DNA from: Mycobacterium sp.
GTDB lineage: Bacteria > Actinomycetota > Actinomycetes > Mycobacteriales > Mycobacteriaceae
DNA: 64,000 bases
Direction of reading: 5' to 3'
Assembly (NCBI GenBank): GCA_003987775.1
Contig: RXJD01000011.1
Location: 62,001-126,000 of the forward strand
The notes below the pieces were generated by a model. That model saw nothing but the letters and a program-made list of their open reading frames with translations, was not told the DNA's origin and made no database searches. Shown in pieces: positions 22,139 to 30,966 of the stretch (position 1 is its first letter; the number at the start of each line of letters is the position of its first letter). The position numbers and the translations under genes are program-made.

Positions 22139-22157
22139 TTAGCACTGCCTAACCTAA
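22139..22157 (-). promoter_or_regulatory. IdeR-like iron box upstream of the PPE-PPW gene
   Basis: Read on the minus strand the site is TTAGGTTAGGCAGTGCTAA. Against the IdeR consensus TTAGGTTAGGCTAACCTAA the first 11 bases are perfect and 15 of 19 match overall. It lies 43-61 nt before ATG 22096, where IdeR repressor sites usually fall. A second TTAGGG-type fragment is nearby at 22164-22170. Confidence 0.65.
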
Positions 22158-22320
22158 TCAAACTTAGGGTGCCCTTTCCAGGTTTCACATCAACTGCTTA
22201 GGTGACTGGCGGCGGGCTCGTCCGCAAAGCGCGCCTCGCGGTTGCGTGAACCATTAGCCTTAGGCGCGAAGGCGCCCCGGTACGGATAGCTGCGCGCGAA
22301 AGGCGGGTGAGAAGTCGGCG

Positions 22321-24129
22321 ATGGGTGACACGTCCGAGGGTTCGCGGGTGGGGACGCAGTTCGGGCCGTACCGGTTGCGGCGCCTGGTGGGGCGCGGCGG
22401 CATGGGCGACGTCTACGAGGCCGAGGACACCGTGCGCGAGCGTGTCGTAGCCCTGAAGCTGATGTCGCAGTCGCTGTCCCAGGACCCCGTTTTCCGCACC
22501 CGGATGCAACGTGAGGCCCGCACCGCCGGACGCTTGCAGGAACCGCACGTCGTGCCGATCCACGACTACGGCGAGATCGACGGCCAGCTGTATGTGGACA
22601 TGCGCCTGATCGACGGCAAAGACCTCGCGGCGATCCTGAAGCGCTACGGACCTCTCACCCCACCCCGCGCCGTGGCGATCATCCGCCAGATCGGCGCTGC
22701 CCTGGACGCCGCCCATGCTGCCGGGGTGACGCATCGCGACGTCAAGCCGGAGAACATTCTGGTCAGCGCCGACGACTTCGCCTATCTCGTCGATTTCGGC
22801 ATTGCCAGCGCGGGTTCCGACGAGAAGCTCACCCAAATGGGCAGCACGGTGGGAACCCTGTACTACATGGCGCCGGAGCGCTTCGGCGAGGGCGAGGTGA
22901 CCTACCGCGCCGACATCTATGCCTTGGCCTGCGTGCTCTACGAGTGCCTGGCCGGATCGCCCCCGTACCGAGGCGACCAGCTCAGCGTGATGGGCTCGCA
23001 TCTCAACAAGCCGGTTCCGCGGCCCAGCGTGGCGCGTCCGGGTATCCCGGCGGCTTTCGACCAGGTGATCGCCCGGGGGATGGCCAAGGATCCAGCCGAT
23101 CGCTATCCCACCTGCGGCGACCTGTCGGCGGCGGCGTACGCGGCGCTGGCCTCGCCCGACCAGGACCGCGCCGCCGACATTCTGGAACGCAGTCAGGTCG
23201 GGCAGCTGCCGACCCCGCTCGCCGGCCAGACGCCCGGCACATTTCCGGCCACGCCGCCCCCAGCGATGGCGCAGGGCCCCTCCTGGCCCGCACCCGGAAC
23301 ACAGCCGGCCGCCCAGGGCGGCCCGGCGCCAAACCCGTGGGCTGCTACGCACGGCTGGGGAGGTGCGCCCGCCGGCCCCACCGGCGCGCCCCCGTGGGGC
23401 CAACCGCCGCCGCGTCAGACCGGGCTGCTGCGCAAGCCCTACGTATGGGCGGGGCTCGCGATCGCCGTGATCGTGGCGATCGCCGGTGGGCTGATCATCG
23501 GTTTCGCGAAGCCGAACCACCCAGGCCCGCCGAGTAAATCGTCCACGCCGCCGCCGGCGGAGGACGCGGTGCAGATCAATGTGCTCAATGACGGTGTTTT
23601 CATCGGCAGTTCCGCGGCCGTCGCGACCATCGACGTTTTCAACGAACCCATCTGCCCGCCGTGCGGTGCGTTCATCAGGTCCTACGCCAGCGACATCGAC
23701 ACCGCGGTGAACAACAAGAAGCTCGCGGTGCGCTACCACCTGCTGAACTTCCTCGACGAACAGTCACACACCAAGAACTACTCGACCCGCGCCGTCGCGG
23801 CCTCGTATTGCGTTGCGGCGCAGAATGACCCGAAGGTCTACACCGGCTTCTACGCCGCCCTGTTCGGCAGCGATTTCCAGCCGCAGGAGAACGCCGCGTC
23901 TGACCGCACCGACGCTGAACTGGCACATCTGGCGCAGACGGTCGGGGCCAACAGCACGGCGACCAACTGCATCAAGTCGGGCGCCGACCTCGGCACCGCC
24001 CAAACCAAGGCCAACAATGCCAGCGCCTCGTTGGCCGGCTTCAACGCCAACGGCACCCCGTTCGTCTGGGACGGCAGCAGCGGAGTGGACCTGCAGAACC
24101 CGAACTGGCTGACGAAACTGATCGGATGA
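22321..24129 (+). CDS. pknE: Ser/Thr protein kinase PknE with thioredoxin-like ectodomain
   Basis: 602 residues. The N-terminal kinase domain has [19 protein letters not shown] and DFGIA. A Pro/Ala-rich linker (about 300-370), one membrane helix near 372-396 and a DsbA/DsbG-like thioredoxin-fold domain (about 415-602) follow. The latter has a CPPC active-site pair near residue 445. This architecture is specific to PknE, so the symbol is given on architecture plus sequence recognition. The extracytoplasmic disulfide motif suggests redox or nitric-oxide sensing. In M. tuberculosis pknE is a close neighbour of pknF and Rv1747; here they are about 27 kb away. The next gene starts 4 nt after the stop. 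Confidence 0.92.
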   Translation: MGDTSEGSRVGTQFGPYRLRRLVGRGGMGDVYEAEDTVRERVVALKLMSQSLSQDPVFRTRMQREARTAGRLQEPHVVPIHDYGEIDGQLYVDMRLIDGKDLAAILKRYGPLTPPRAVAIIRQIGAALDAAHAAGVTHRDVKPENILVSADDFAYLVDFGIASAGSDEKLTQMGSTVGTLYYMAPERFGEGEVTYRADIYALACVLYECLAGSPPYRGDQLSVMGSHLNKPVPRPSVARPGIPAAFDQVIARGMAKDPADRYPTCGDLSAAAYAALASPDQDRAADILERSQVGQLPTPLAGQTPGTFPATPPPAMAQGPSWPAPGTQPAAQGGPAPNPWAATHGWGGAPAGPTGAPPWGQPPPRQTGLLRKPYVWAGLAIAVIVAIAGGLIIGFAKPNHPGPPSKSSTPPPAEDAVQINVLNDGVFIGSSAAVATIDVFNEPICPPCGAFIRSYASDIDTAVNNKKLAVRYHLLNFLDEQSHTKNYSTRAVAASYCVAAQNDPKVYTGFYAALFGSDFQPQENAASDRTDAELAHLAQTVGANSTATNCIKSGADLGTAQTKANNASASLAGFNANGTPFVWDGSSGVDLQNPNWLTKLIG

Positions 24130-24133
24130 GCTG

Positions 24134-24619
24134 ATGACCGACCGCATCGAGGTCCAACGCACCGTCGCGGCTCCCGCGGCCGAGGTCTTCGGGCTGCTCT
24201 GCGATCCGCGCGGGCACGTCGCCATCGACTCGTCGGGCATGCTGCAGGACGCCGAAGGGGACCCGGTGGCGGCGGTCGGCGACACGTTCGTGGTGCACAT
24301 GGACCGCGAGTCGCTGAACGATTTCCCGCAACTCGGCAAATACGACGTCACCGTCGAGATCACCGAATACGAGCCGGACCGGCTGATCGCCTGGACCATC
24401 CTGGGGCAGATCCGGCCTCAGATCGGCCACGTCTACGGCTATCGGCTCGAGCCCGCCGAGGACGGTGCGGCGACGGTGGTCACGTCGTTCTACGACTGGT
24501 CGCAGATCGACCAGCATTGGCGCGATGCCGGCATCTTTCCCGTCATCTCCGAAGGCGCGCTGCGGGCAACGCTCGGCATTCTGGACCGGACCGTACGGGG
24601 GCGCGCCGGACCCGGTTGA
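24134..24619 (+). CDS. SRPBCC (START/polyketide-cyclase-like) family protein
   Basis: 161 residues opening with the typical first strand IEVQRTVAAPAAEVFGLLCDP and continuing with alternating strands and a closing helix, the helix-grip fold of SRPBCC proteins that enclose hydrophobic ligands. No catalytic residues can be named. It starts 4 nt after pknE and is probably cotranscribed with it. Function unknown; a lipid or small-molecule binding role is the family default. Confidence 0.85.
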   Translation: MTDRIEVQRTVAAPAAEVFGLLCDPRGHVAIDSSGMLQDAEGDPVAAVGDTFVVHMDRESLNDFPQLGKYDVTVEITEYEPDRLIAWTILGQIRPQIGHVYGYRLEPAEDGAATVVTSFYDWSQIDQHWRDAGIFPVISEGALRATLGILDRTVRGRAGPG

Positions 24620-24648
24620 CGCGCGCTGTCGGCGGCGTTCGGTAGGGT
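24616..24648 (+). promoter_or_regulatory. Putative promoter of tex
   Basis: TTGACG (24616-24621, overlapping the stop of the preceding gene) and TAGGGT (24643-24648) lie upstream of GTG 24656. The 21-nt spacer is long, but the -10 hexamer ends 8 nt before the GTG, so the transcript would be nearly or fully leaderless. No ribosome site is visible. Confidence 0.4.
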
Positions 24649-24655
24649 CCTCCGC

Positions 24656-27028
24656 GTGACTGCGACAGCCCCCATCAAATCCGTAAACGCCCGTCTCGCT
24701 GAGGAACTGGCGGTAGAACTGGCGCAGGTGACGGCCGCGGTCAGGCTGCTCGACGAGGGCGCCACCGTGCCCTTCATCGCGCGTTACCGCAAAGAGGTCA
24801 CCGGCAGCCTGGACGACGGGCAGCTGCGGACCCTCGAGGAACGCCTTCGTTATCTGCGGGAACTCGACGAACGCCGCGCCGCCGTACTCGCGTCGATCGC
24901 CGAACAGGGCAAGCTGACCGACGAGCTGAAGGCGGCGCTGCTGTCCGCCGACACCAAGGCCCGGGTCGAAGACATCTACCTGCCGTACAAGCCCAAGCGC
25001 CGGACCAAGGCGCAGGCTGCCCGCGAGGCGGGTCTGGAGCCGCTGGCCGACCGGCTAATCGGCGACCCGGCGCTGGTCCCCGAAGCCGCCGCGGCGGACT
25101 TCACCGGAGATGACTTTCCGGATGTCACAGACGCCGCGGCCGCGCTGGAGGGCGCCCGGCACATCCTCATCGAACGGGCGGCCGAGGATGCCGAACTCGT
25201 CGGCGCGATTCGGGAGACATTCTGGGCACGGGCGGCGCTGCGTACCACACCATGGTCCGAAGAGACAGCGAAAAGTGCTGAGGCGCAAAAGTTCCGGGAC
25301 TACTTCGACTTCTCCGAGCCGCTGGAGAACATGCCGTCGCACCGGGTGTTGGCGGTATTGCGCGGTGAGAAGGAGAAGGCGTTGGCGTTCGCCTTCGACG
25401 GCGGGCCCGACGACCTGTACGAGGCGATGATCGCGCGCACCCTCGACATCGACCTGTCGGGTGCGGCTCAGCCGGCCCATCGGTGGCTGGCCACGACCGT
25501 CAGCCTGGCCTGGCGGGCCAGATTGATGTTCTCCGCCACGGTCGATGCGCGCATGCGGTTGCGCCAGAGAGCCGAAGAGGAGGCGGTTGCGGTGTTCGCC
25601 AGGAATCTCAAGGATCTGCTGCTCGCCGCCCCTGCGGGGGCCCGCACCACGCTGGGCCTGGATCCCGGTTTCCGCACCGGCGTCAAAGTGGCGGTGGTCG
25701 ACGGCACCGGCAAGGTGCTCGACACCTGCGCGATTTATCCGCACCAGCCGCAACGGCAATGGGATGCCGCCAAGGCCGCTCTCGCCGCGCTGGTGGCCCG
25801 CCACGGGGTCGAGTTGATCGCGGTCGGCAACGGCACGGCCTCGCGCGAAACCGACGCGCTGGCAAGCGAACTGATCGCCGACATCCGGGCCGCCGGCGGC
25901 GGGTCGGTGCAGGTCCCGGTCAAAGCAATGGTGAGCGAGGCCGGCGCATCGGTGTATTCCGCGTCGGCCTACGCCGCGCACGAGCTGCCCGACCTCGACG
26001 TGACCCTGCGCGGCGCGGTGTCGATCGCCCGGCGCCTGCAGGATCCCCTCGCCGAGCTGGTGAAGATCGAACCGAAATCCATCGGCGTCGGGCAGTACCA
26101 GCACGACGTGACCCCGGGGATCCTCGCCCGCAGCCTGGATGCGGTGGTCGAGGACGCCGTGAACGCCGTCGGCGTGGATCTGAACACCGCGTCGGTGCCT
26201 CTGCTGGCACGGGTGTCCGGAATCTCCGAATCGCTGGCGGAGGCCATCGTCGCCCACCGGGACAACACCGGTCCGTTCGCCAACCGGCGCGCGCTGCTGA
26301 ACGTTCCCCGGTTGGGGCCCAAAGCATTCGAACAGTGTGCGGGCTTCCTGCGAATCCGCGGCGGCGACGATCCACTCGATGCGTCGGGTGTGCACCCGGA
26401 GGCATATCCGGTGGTCCGGCGGATCCTGGACCGCTCCGGTGTCACCCTCGCCGAGATCATCGGCGACGAACGTGCGCTGCGCAAACTGCGCCCGGCCGAC
26501 TTCGCCGATGACAGGTTCGGCGTTCCCACGGTGACGGACATCCTCGCCGAGCTGGAGAAGCCGGGCCGCGACCCGCGACCGGCCTTCACCTCCGCGACGT
26601 TCGCGGCGGGCGTCGAAAAGGTCGCCGACCTCAAGCCCGGCATGGTCCTCGAGGGCGTGGTCACCAACGTCGCCGCGTTCGGCGCCTTCGTCGATGTCGG
26701 TGTGCATCAGGACGGCCTGGTGCACATCTCGGCGATGGCCGAACGCTACGTCGCCGATCCGCACGAGGTGGTCCGCTCCGGTCAGGTGGTGCGGGTGAAG
26801 GTCATGGAGGTCGACGTCGAACGTCAGCGCATCGGTCTCAGCCTGCGGCTGGGCGACCAACCGCAGCGCGACAAGCGTCCGGACCGGCAACCCGGGTCCC
26901 GGGCCGGAGGCAAAGGCGCACCCCAGCAACGAAATTCGCAGCACTCGGCGAATTCGCGGCGGCGGTCACCCGAGCCGGCCGGCAACGCGATGGCTCAGGC
27001 CCTGCGCGACGCCGGTTTCGGGCGGTGA
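24656..27028 (+). CDS. tex: RNA-binding transcription accessory protein Tex
   Basis: 790 residues with the Tex order: an N-terminal helical domain (VPFIARYRKEVTG), a YqgF/RNase H-like domain (LGLDPGFRTGVKVAVVD, about 325-460), helix-hairpin-helix repeats (LLNVPRLGPKAFEQCAGFLRI), and an S1 RNA-binding domain (about 660-735, GMVLEGVVTNVAAFGAFVDVG). A basic, low-complexity tail of about 50 residues follows the S1 domain. Tex binds nucleic acid and affects transcription elongation and translation quality; it is a widely conserved housekeeping gene. The start is GTG. Confidence 0.96.
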   Translation: MTATAPIKSVNARLAEELAVELAQVTAAVRLLDEGATVPFIARYRKEVTGSLDDGQLRTLEERLRYLRELDERRAAVLASIAEQGKLTDELKAALLSADTKARVEDIYLPYKPKRRTKAQAAREAGLEPLADRLIGDPALVPEAAAADFTGDDFPDVTDAAAALEGARHILIERAAEDAELVGAIRETFWARAALRTTPWSEETAKSAEAQKFRDYFDFSEPLENMPSHRVLAVLRGEKEKALAFAFDGGPDDLYEAMIARTLDIDLSGAAQPAHRWLATTVSLAWRARLMFSATVDARMRLRQRAEEEAVAVFARNLKDLLLAAPAGARTTLGLDPGFRTGVKVAVVDGTGKVLDTCAIYPHQPQRQWDAAKAALAALVARHGVELIAVGNGTASRETDALASELIADIRAAGGGSVQVPVKAMVSEAGASVYSASAYAAHELPDLDVTLRGAVSIARRLQDPLAELVKIEPKSIGVGQYQHDVTPGILARSLDAVVEDAVNAVGVDLNTASVPLLARVSGISESLAEAIVAHRDNTGPFANRRALLNVPRLGPKAFEQCAGFLRIRGGDDPLDASGVHPEAYPVVRRILDRSGVTLAEIIGDERALRKLRPADFADDRFGVPTVTDILAELEKPGRDPRPAFTSATFAAGVEKVADLKPGMVLEGVVTNVAAFGAFVDVGVHQDGLVHISAMAERYVADPHEVVRSGQVVRVKVMEVDVERQRIGLSLRLGDQPQRDKRPDRQPGSRAGGKGAPQQRNSQHSANSRRRSPEPAGNAMAQALRDAGFGR

Positions 27029-27085
27029 CCCCGGACGCGTAGTACTACTCATCCCGCGGTCCGGCCGGCTGGGCATGCTGGACGA

Positions 27086-28417
27086 ATGCCCCTCGCTACC
27101 TCCGTGCCCAATCCTGCTGTGCTCGAATCCGGCCGCACGCGCGACCGCGCCGTCGACGTTGCCCGACTGGCCGCGCTGGTCGTGGTGATGTTCGGGCACT
27201 GCGCGCTGCTGCTCGCCACCATCGACTCCGGTGGTGTGCGGATCGGCAACCTGCTCGGCGAGATCCCCGCGATCGCCCCGGTGACCTGGCTGGTTCAGGT
27301 GATGCCGCTGTTCTTCCTGGCCGGTGGCGCCGCGGGCGCCTACGGCTGGCACTCCGGCAACGCCTGGGGTTCCTGGCTGTTCGCCCGGGCCCAGCGCCTG
27401 TGCCGGCCGGTGTTCTGGTATCTGGCGGCGTGGACGGTGGCGCTGCTGGTGGTTCGTGCGACGCTCGGCGACGAATCCGCCGACGGGCTCGGGCGCGAGT
27501 GCGTGGCGCTGCTGTGGTTCCTCGGCGTCTACCTGGTGGTGCTGGCGTTCGTCCCGGCGTTGAGCCGGTTGCGGACGGGGCGGGCGGTGCTGATGACGGT
27601 CCTGGGTCTGCTCGCTGCGGCGGCCGCGATCGACAACATCCGTTTCGTGGTGGGAACACCAGAGTCAGGGGTGGCGAACTTCCTGATCGTGTGGCTGATT
27701 CCGGTGGTGATCGGGGTTGCCTACGCCCGCCGGCTGATCGGTGTGCGCGCGGCACTGGCTGCGACTGTGTCCGCGTTGTCCGCGCAGGTGGCGCTTGCCG
27801 TCGCCGGAACGTACGAGGTTTCACTGGTGGTGACCGGTGCGGAGCGGGTGTCCAACGTCTCGCCGCCGACATTGCTGCTGGCGTTGCACTGCACCTGGAT
27901 GCCGTGCGCGTTCGTGGCCGCCGCGGGACCGGTCCGGCGGTGGGCGCAGCGCCCGCGGGTCTGGCGGGCGGTCGCGGTGGGCAACGGGGGAGCGATGACC
28001 CTGTACCTGTGGCACATTCCGGCGATCGCCGTCGCCGCCGTCGGTCTGAACGCCGCCGGCCTGGACGCCTATGACGTACACGCCCCCGGGTTCTGGGGCC
28101 TGCTGGCGCTGCGGGCGGTGGTGTTCGCCGCGGTGATGGCCGTGATGTTCCGGCTGCTGTCGCCGCTCGAGCACCGGCGCCTGCCCTGGTGGGACGCGCC
28201 GGTGAGTTCGTCCGCCCTCCGATCCGTAGTCGCCGGGGCACTGATCTGCGTTGCGGGTGTCGCTCTGGTGCTGATGGCCAAGAACGGTCTGGCCGGCGTC
28301 GACGGCTGGGCCGCGCTGGGCGGCTTCGTCGCCGCGGCGGGATCCGCGCGGATGGTCAGCGGTGCGCCAGCTGCGACGTCGGAGCTGCCCAGTCGGTCGA
28401 CACCGTCCGCTGTGTGA
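27086..28417 (+). CDS. Acyltransferase 3 (OafA-type) integral membrane protein
   Basis: 443 residues with about 10-11 predicted helices. The N-terminal RDRAVDVARLAALVVVMFGH is the acyltransferase-3 pattern, in which the helix-1 RxxH and downstream His/Arg form the acyl-transfer site. These proteins O-acetylate or O-succinylate envelope glycans and lipids. The substrate is unknown. The last 62 nt overlap, antisense, the 3' end of the SnoaL-like gene. Confidence 0.88.
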   Translation: MPLATSVPNPAVLESGRTRDRAVDVARLAALVVVMFGHCALLLATIDSGGVRIGNLLGEIPAIAPVTWLVQVMPLFFLAGGAAGAYGWHSGNAWGSWLFARAQRLCRPVFWYLAAWTVALLVVRATLGDESADGLGRECVALLWFLGVYLVVLAFVPALSRLRTGRAVLMTVLGLLAAAAAIDNIRFVVGTPESGVANFLIVWLIPVVIGVAYARRLIGVRAALAATVSALSAQVALAVAGTYEVSLVVTGAERVSNVSPPTLLLALHCTWMPCAFVAAAGPVRRWAQRPRVWRAVAVGNGGAMTLYLWHIPAIAVAAVGLNAAGLDAYDVHAPGFWGLLALRAVVFAAVMAVMFRLLSPLEHRRLPWWDAPVSSSALRSVVAGALICVAGVALVLMAKNGLAGVDGWAALGGFVAAAGSARMVSGAPAATSELPSRSTPSAV

Positions 28418-28799
28418 TCAGCCACGTGCCCTCAGCCGGAACCAGCACATCGCGGTAGCGACCGACGTGATCCAGACCGACGTGGGTGACGACGGTGAAG
28501 TACGAGGACACGTGTGCGCGGTCCGCCGTGACGTCGGTGAAGCGCACATTGGTCAGGATGTGCCGGACCAGGGGCCTGCGGTCCGCTCCGGCGGCAGCGG
28601 CGACGTTGCCGGTGACACCGCGCAGGAAACCGGCGATCTCGGCTCTGCCGCGTAGCGGCGGCAGGCCCCGTATCTCCAGCAGCCCGTCTTCGCAGAACGC
28701 GGCGGCGAGATCGTCGAGCCGGCCGGCGTCACCTGACCAGTTGTACCGGGCCAAGGTGTCGCGAATCTGTTCGCGCGCAACGAGTTCCCAGACGTCCAT
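28356..28799 (-). CDS. SnoaL-like (NTF2-fold) protein
   Basis: 147 residues matching the SnoaL-like/ketosteroid-isomerase fold: the helix MDVWELVAREQIRDTLARYNWSGDAGRLDDLAAAF followed by strands, including the FxxDGLLEIRG segment (this motif list is shortened; see residues 1-45). The family includes isomerases, dehydratases and many proteins of unknown reaction. It starts 12 nt after the FAD oxidoreductase stop and is the third gene of an operon headed by a KstR-type operator, so a steroid-ring isomerase or hydrolase role is a reasonable guess but unproven. Confidence 0.83.
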   Translation of the reverse strand: MDVWELVAREQIRDTLARYNWSGDAGRLDDLAAAFCEDGLLEIRGLPPLRGRAEIAGFLRGVTGNVAAAAGADRRPLVRHILTNVRFTDVTADRAHVSSYFTVVTHVGLDHVGRYRDVLVPAEGTWLITQRTVSTDWAAPTSQLAHR

Positions 28800-28811
28800 G
28801 GTTATGGTGGG

Positions 28812-29936
28812 TCACCCGAACGGGCGGTTCTCGCGAACGCCGCGGTACATTCCCCAGCGCACGATCACCGGCATCACCACGTGCTCGACCGCCCACAGCG
28901 GGAATCGGAAGGCGTGGCCGGTGGGGAAGAACACCTCCAGACCGTTGCGCTGAACGCCGACCAGCGAACCCCAGCGGCGTCCCGGCGCCTTGAAGGATCG
29001 CAACGGGCGGTCGGCGAACGCGGCGCGGATATTGCGGGCTACCAACGCATCACCGCGATTGCGCGCCGAGCTGCGCAGCGGATCAGTCGCCGCCACGTCC
29101 CCGACGGCGAACACCTCGGGATGGCCGGGTACCTGAAGCTGGTGCGTCACCCGGACGAATCCGAACTCGTCCAGCAGTTCGGGCGGCAGCCAGCCGGTGT
29201 TGGGGCGCACTCGCCCGATCGCCCACAGCACAGCATCGCCGACTGCCGGGGTCTGTCCGGTGCTCCAGCGCACCGGCTCGCTGGTGATCTCGCTGCCGGT
29301 GAAGTCGTCGGTGATCACGGCCCGGTGCCCGGGGTGCAGGCCCACCCCGAGCTCGGCCAACCGGCCGGCGATCCGTTTCCAGGTCCGCGGGTGGTACTCC
29401 CGCAGCGGGCGGTCCCCGGGGAAGTACAGGTCGACCTGCTTGTCGGGCCAGGTGGTCGCCATGTTGACGGCACTGCTGACCGCTGCGGCGCCGCCACCGA
29501 TGATGATCACCGATCTGGCGGTCGCGAGCTGCTCGTGCGCGGCGTAGAGACCGGCACCGATCTCCGCTGGGGACTGCAGGCAGGGCTGACGCCAGAAGCC
29601 ATTGCTCACACCGGTGGAGATGACCAGCGCGTCGTACGGTTCGGTGACCGTCGTGCCGTCCTCAGCGCGACCATGAACCGTTCGCCCGGCGAGGTCGACT
29701 CCGGTCAACTCGGCCTGCACCGTCCGCACCCGGTCCAGCTTGCGGAACCTGTCGAACGGGATCCAGTAGTCCCGCGCCCAGTCGTCGGGGCGGGCCAGCC
29801 GCACGCCGAGTTCCTGGCCGCTGACCAGCCCGGGTTTGGCCGAGATTCCCACCACCTCGAAATGGGGCGCCAGATGGATGGCGGTCAGTATGCCGACATC
29901 GCCGAGCCCCGCGATCACGACCCGCTTGCGGCTCAT
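28812..29936 (-). CDS. FAD-dependent NADH dehydrogenase-like oxidoreductase
   Basis: 374 residues with two Rossmann motifs: VVIAGLGDVGILTA at the N-terminus for FAD and VIIIGGGAAAVSSA (about residue 150) for NAD(P)H. It also has VFAVGDVAATDP, the FAD-ribityl aspartate motif of type II NADH dehydrogenases and AIF-like enzymes. The first glycine motif is unusual (GLGDVG rather than GGGxGG). Its ATG overlaps the stop of the DUF1295 gene (ATGA), so the two are translationally coupled. Likely a soluble or peripheral flavin oxidoreductase; its acceptor is unknown. Confidence 0.9.
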   Translation of the reverse strand: MSRKRVVIAGLGDVGILTAIHLAPHFEVVGISAKPGLVSGQELGVRLARPDDWARDYWIPFDRFRKLDRVRTVQAELTGVDLAGRTVHGRAEDGTTVTEPYDALVISTGVSNGFWRQPCLQSPAEIGAGLYAAHEQLATARSVIIIGGGAAAVSSAVNMATTWPDKQVDLYFPGDRPLREYHPRTWKRIAGRLAELGVGLHPGHRAVITDDFTGSEITSEPVRWSTGQTPAVGDAVLWAIGRVRPNTGWLPPELLDEFGFVRVTHQLQVPGHPEVFAVGDVAATDPLRSSARNRGDALVARNIRAAFADRPLRSFKAPGRRWGSLVGVQRNGLEVFFPTGHAFRFPLWAVEHVVMPVIVRWGMYRGVRENRPFG

Positions 29937-30835
29937 GCCACCGATTTCCGCGGCGGTCGCGGCACGAAGCGCGACACCCGGTCGATGACCCGCTGGTATT
30001 CCGGGCGGCGCTGCAGACTACGCGTCTCCATCATCGGGATGCTGGCGCCGAGGAACATGGCCAGCATCGCCGCCGCTCCGGCGAACAGCCACCACCAGTC
30101 CGACGGCGCGGCCGCGACGCCGAACAGGGCCAGGGAAAACCAGAACCCGAACTCGCCGAAGTAGTTCGGGTGTCGCGACCAGCTCCACAATCCGCGGTCC
30201 ATCGCTGTACCGGCGCGGGCCTCCCGGACAAACCGGTGCATCTGCACATCGGCCGCGAGTTCGAGGGCGACCGCCGCCAGTCCGAGCACGAATGCGATCA
30301 GCGTGAGCCAGCGGATGTCTGCGCCGGGCCGGGTCACGCAGACGTAGACCGGCAGCATGCCCGCGAACACCTGCAGCGTGGGGATGAGGTGGATGGCCAC
30401 CAGGTCGACGACGAATTCCCAACGGCCGGCGCGTTCCTTGAACATCGGGTAGCGCCAGTCCTCGTGGTGGAGGCCAGGAAACCCGTAAACCCAGTTCGCG
30501 GTCAATCGCACCGCCCAGACCGCGATCACCGCCATCACCAGCCAGCAACGCACTTGGTCGACCCCGGCACCGGCCTGACTCCACCAGTACAACGCCAACA
30601 GCGGCGGTATGACGCTCCAATACGCGTCGTAGAAACTGGAATTGCGATAGCGGCGGCTGAAGGCGAACACCACCAGGGTGGCCAGCACGTCGGCGATCAG
30701 CGAATCGAGCCACAGATGTCCGGTCCGCGGTCCCCAGGCCAGCCAGCCGGCTGCCACCCCGATCGCGATCACGTACGCAAGGGTCACCAAGGTCAGCGAC
30801 CGCGCCTTGCTCATCCCTGCCCGCGTGGGATTCAT
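29933..30835 (-). CDS. DUF1295 / steroid 5-alpha-reductase-fold membrane protein
   Basis: About 300 residues, six to seven helices, with the family signature SRHPNYFGEFGFW near residue 225. DUF1295 proteins share the fold of steroid 5-alpha reductases and isoprenylcysteine methyltransferases. The frame extends to GTG 30844, but ATG 30835 overlaps the stop of a 12-codon leader ORF that has the only good ribosome site in the region; ATG 30814 is a further alternative. A perfect KstR operator pattern lies 96 nt upstream of ATG 30835. This makes a sterol substrate plausible. Confidence 0.88.
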   Translation of the reverse strand: MNPTRAGMSKARSLTLVTLAYVIAIGVAAGWLAWGPRTGHLWLDSLIADVLATLVVFAFSRRYRNSSFYDAYWSVIPPLLALYWWSQAGAGVDQVRCWLVMAVIAVWAVRLTANWVYGFPGLHHEDWRYPMFKERAGRWEFVVDLVAIHLIPTLQVFAGMLPVYVCVTRPGADIRWLTLIAFVLGLAAVALELAADVQMHRFVREARAGTAMDRGLWSWSRHPNYFGEFGFWFSLALFGVAAAPSDWWWLFAGAAAMLAMFLGASIPMMETRSLQRRPEYQRVIDRVSRFVPRPPRKSVA

Positions 30836-30870
30836 CTCTGCCACTGCGCTTTTCGGCGAGCGCGCGTCAT
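30832..30870 (-). CDS. Possible 12-residue leader peptide coupled to the DUF1295 gene
   Basis: An ATG at 30870 has AAGGAG 7 nt upstream and encodes the basic peptide MTRARRKAQWQR. Its TGA stop overlaps ATG 30835 of the DUF1295 gene (ATGA). It may be a translated leader that delivers ribosomes to the main gene, or a remnant of a shifted start. It is seen in sequence only; I know of no family. Confidence 0.35.
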   Translation of the reverse strand: MTRARRKAQWQR

Positions 30871-30930
30871 CCGGGTCTCCTTCAGCGCATGGCCCGGTCG
30901 GCCCGGGCTCCCGGCCACGGTCGGCAAAAC

Positions 30931-30944
30931 TGTAACACGTTCTA
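30931..30944 (-). promoter_or_regulatory. KstR-type operator
   Basis: TGTAACACGTTCTA matches every defined position of the KstR consensus TNNAACNNGTTNNA, and the flanking bases extend its partial dyad. KstR is the TetR-family repressor of cholesterol catabolism genes in mycobacteria. The only downstream genes are the DUF1295, FAD oxidoreductase and SnoaL-like operon on the minus strand; the DUF4235 gene on the other side ends here. Confidence 0.65.
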
Positions 30945-30966
30945 CCAGCGTGGCCGACGGCCCGCG

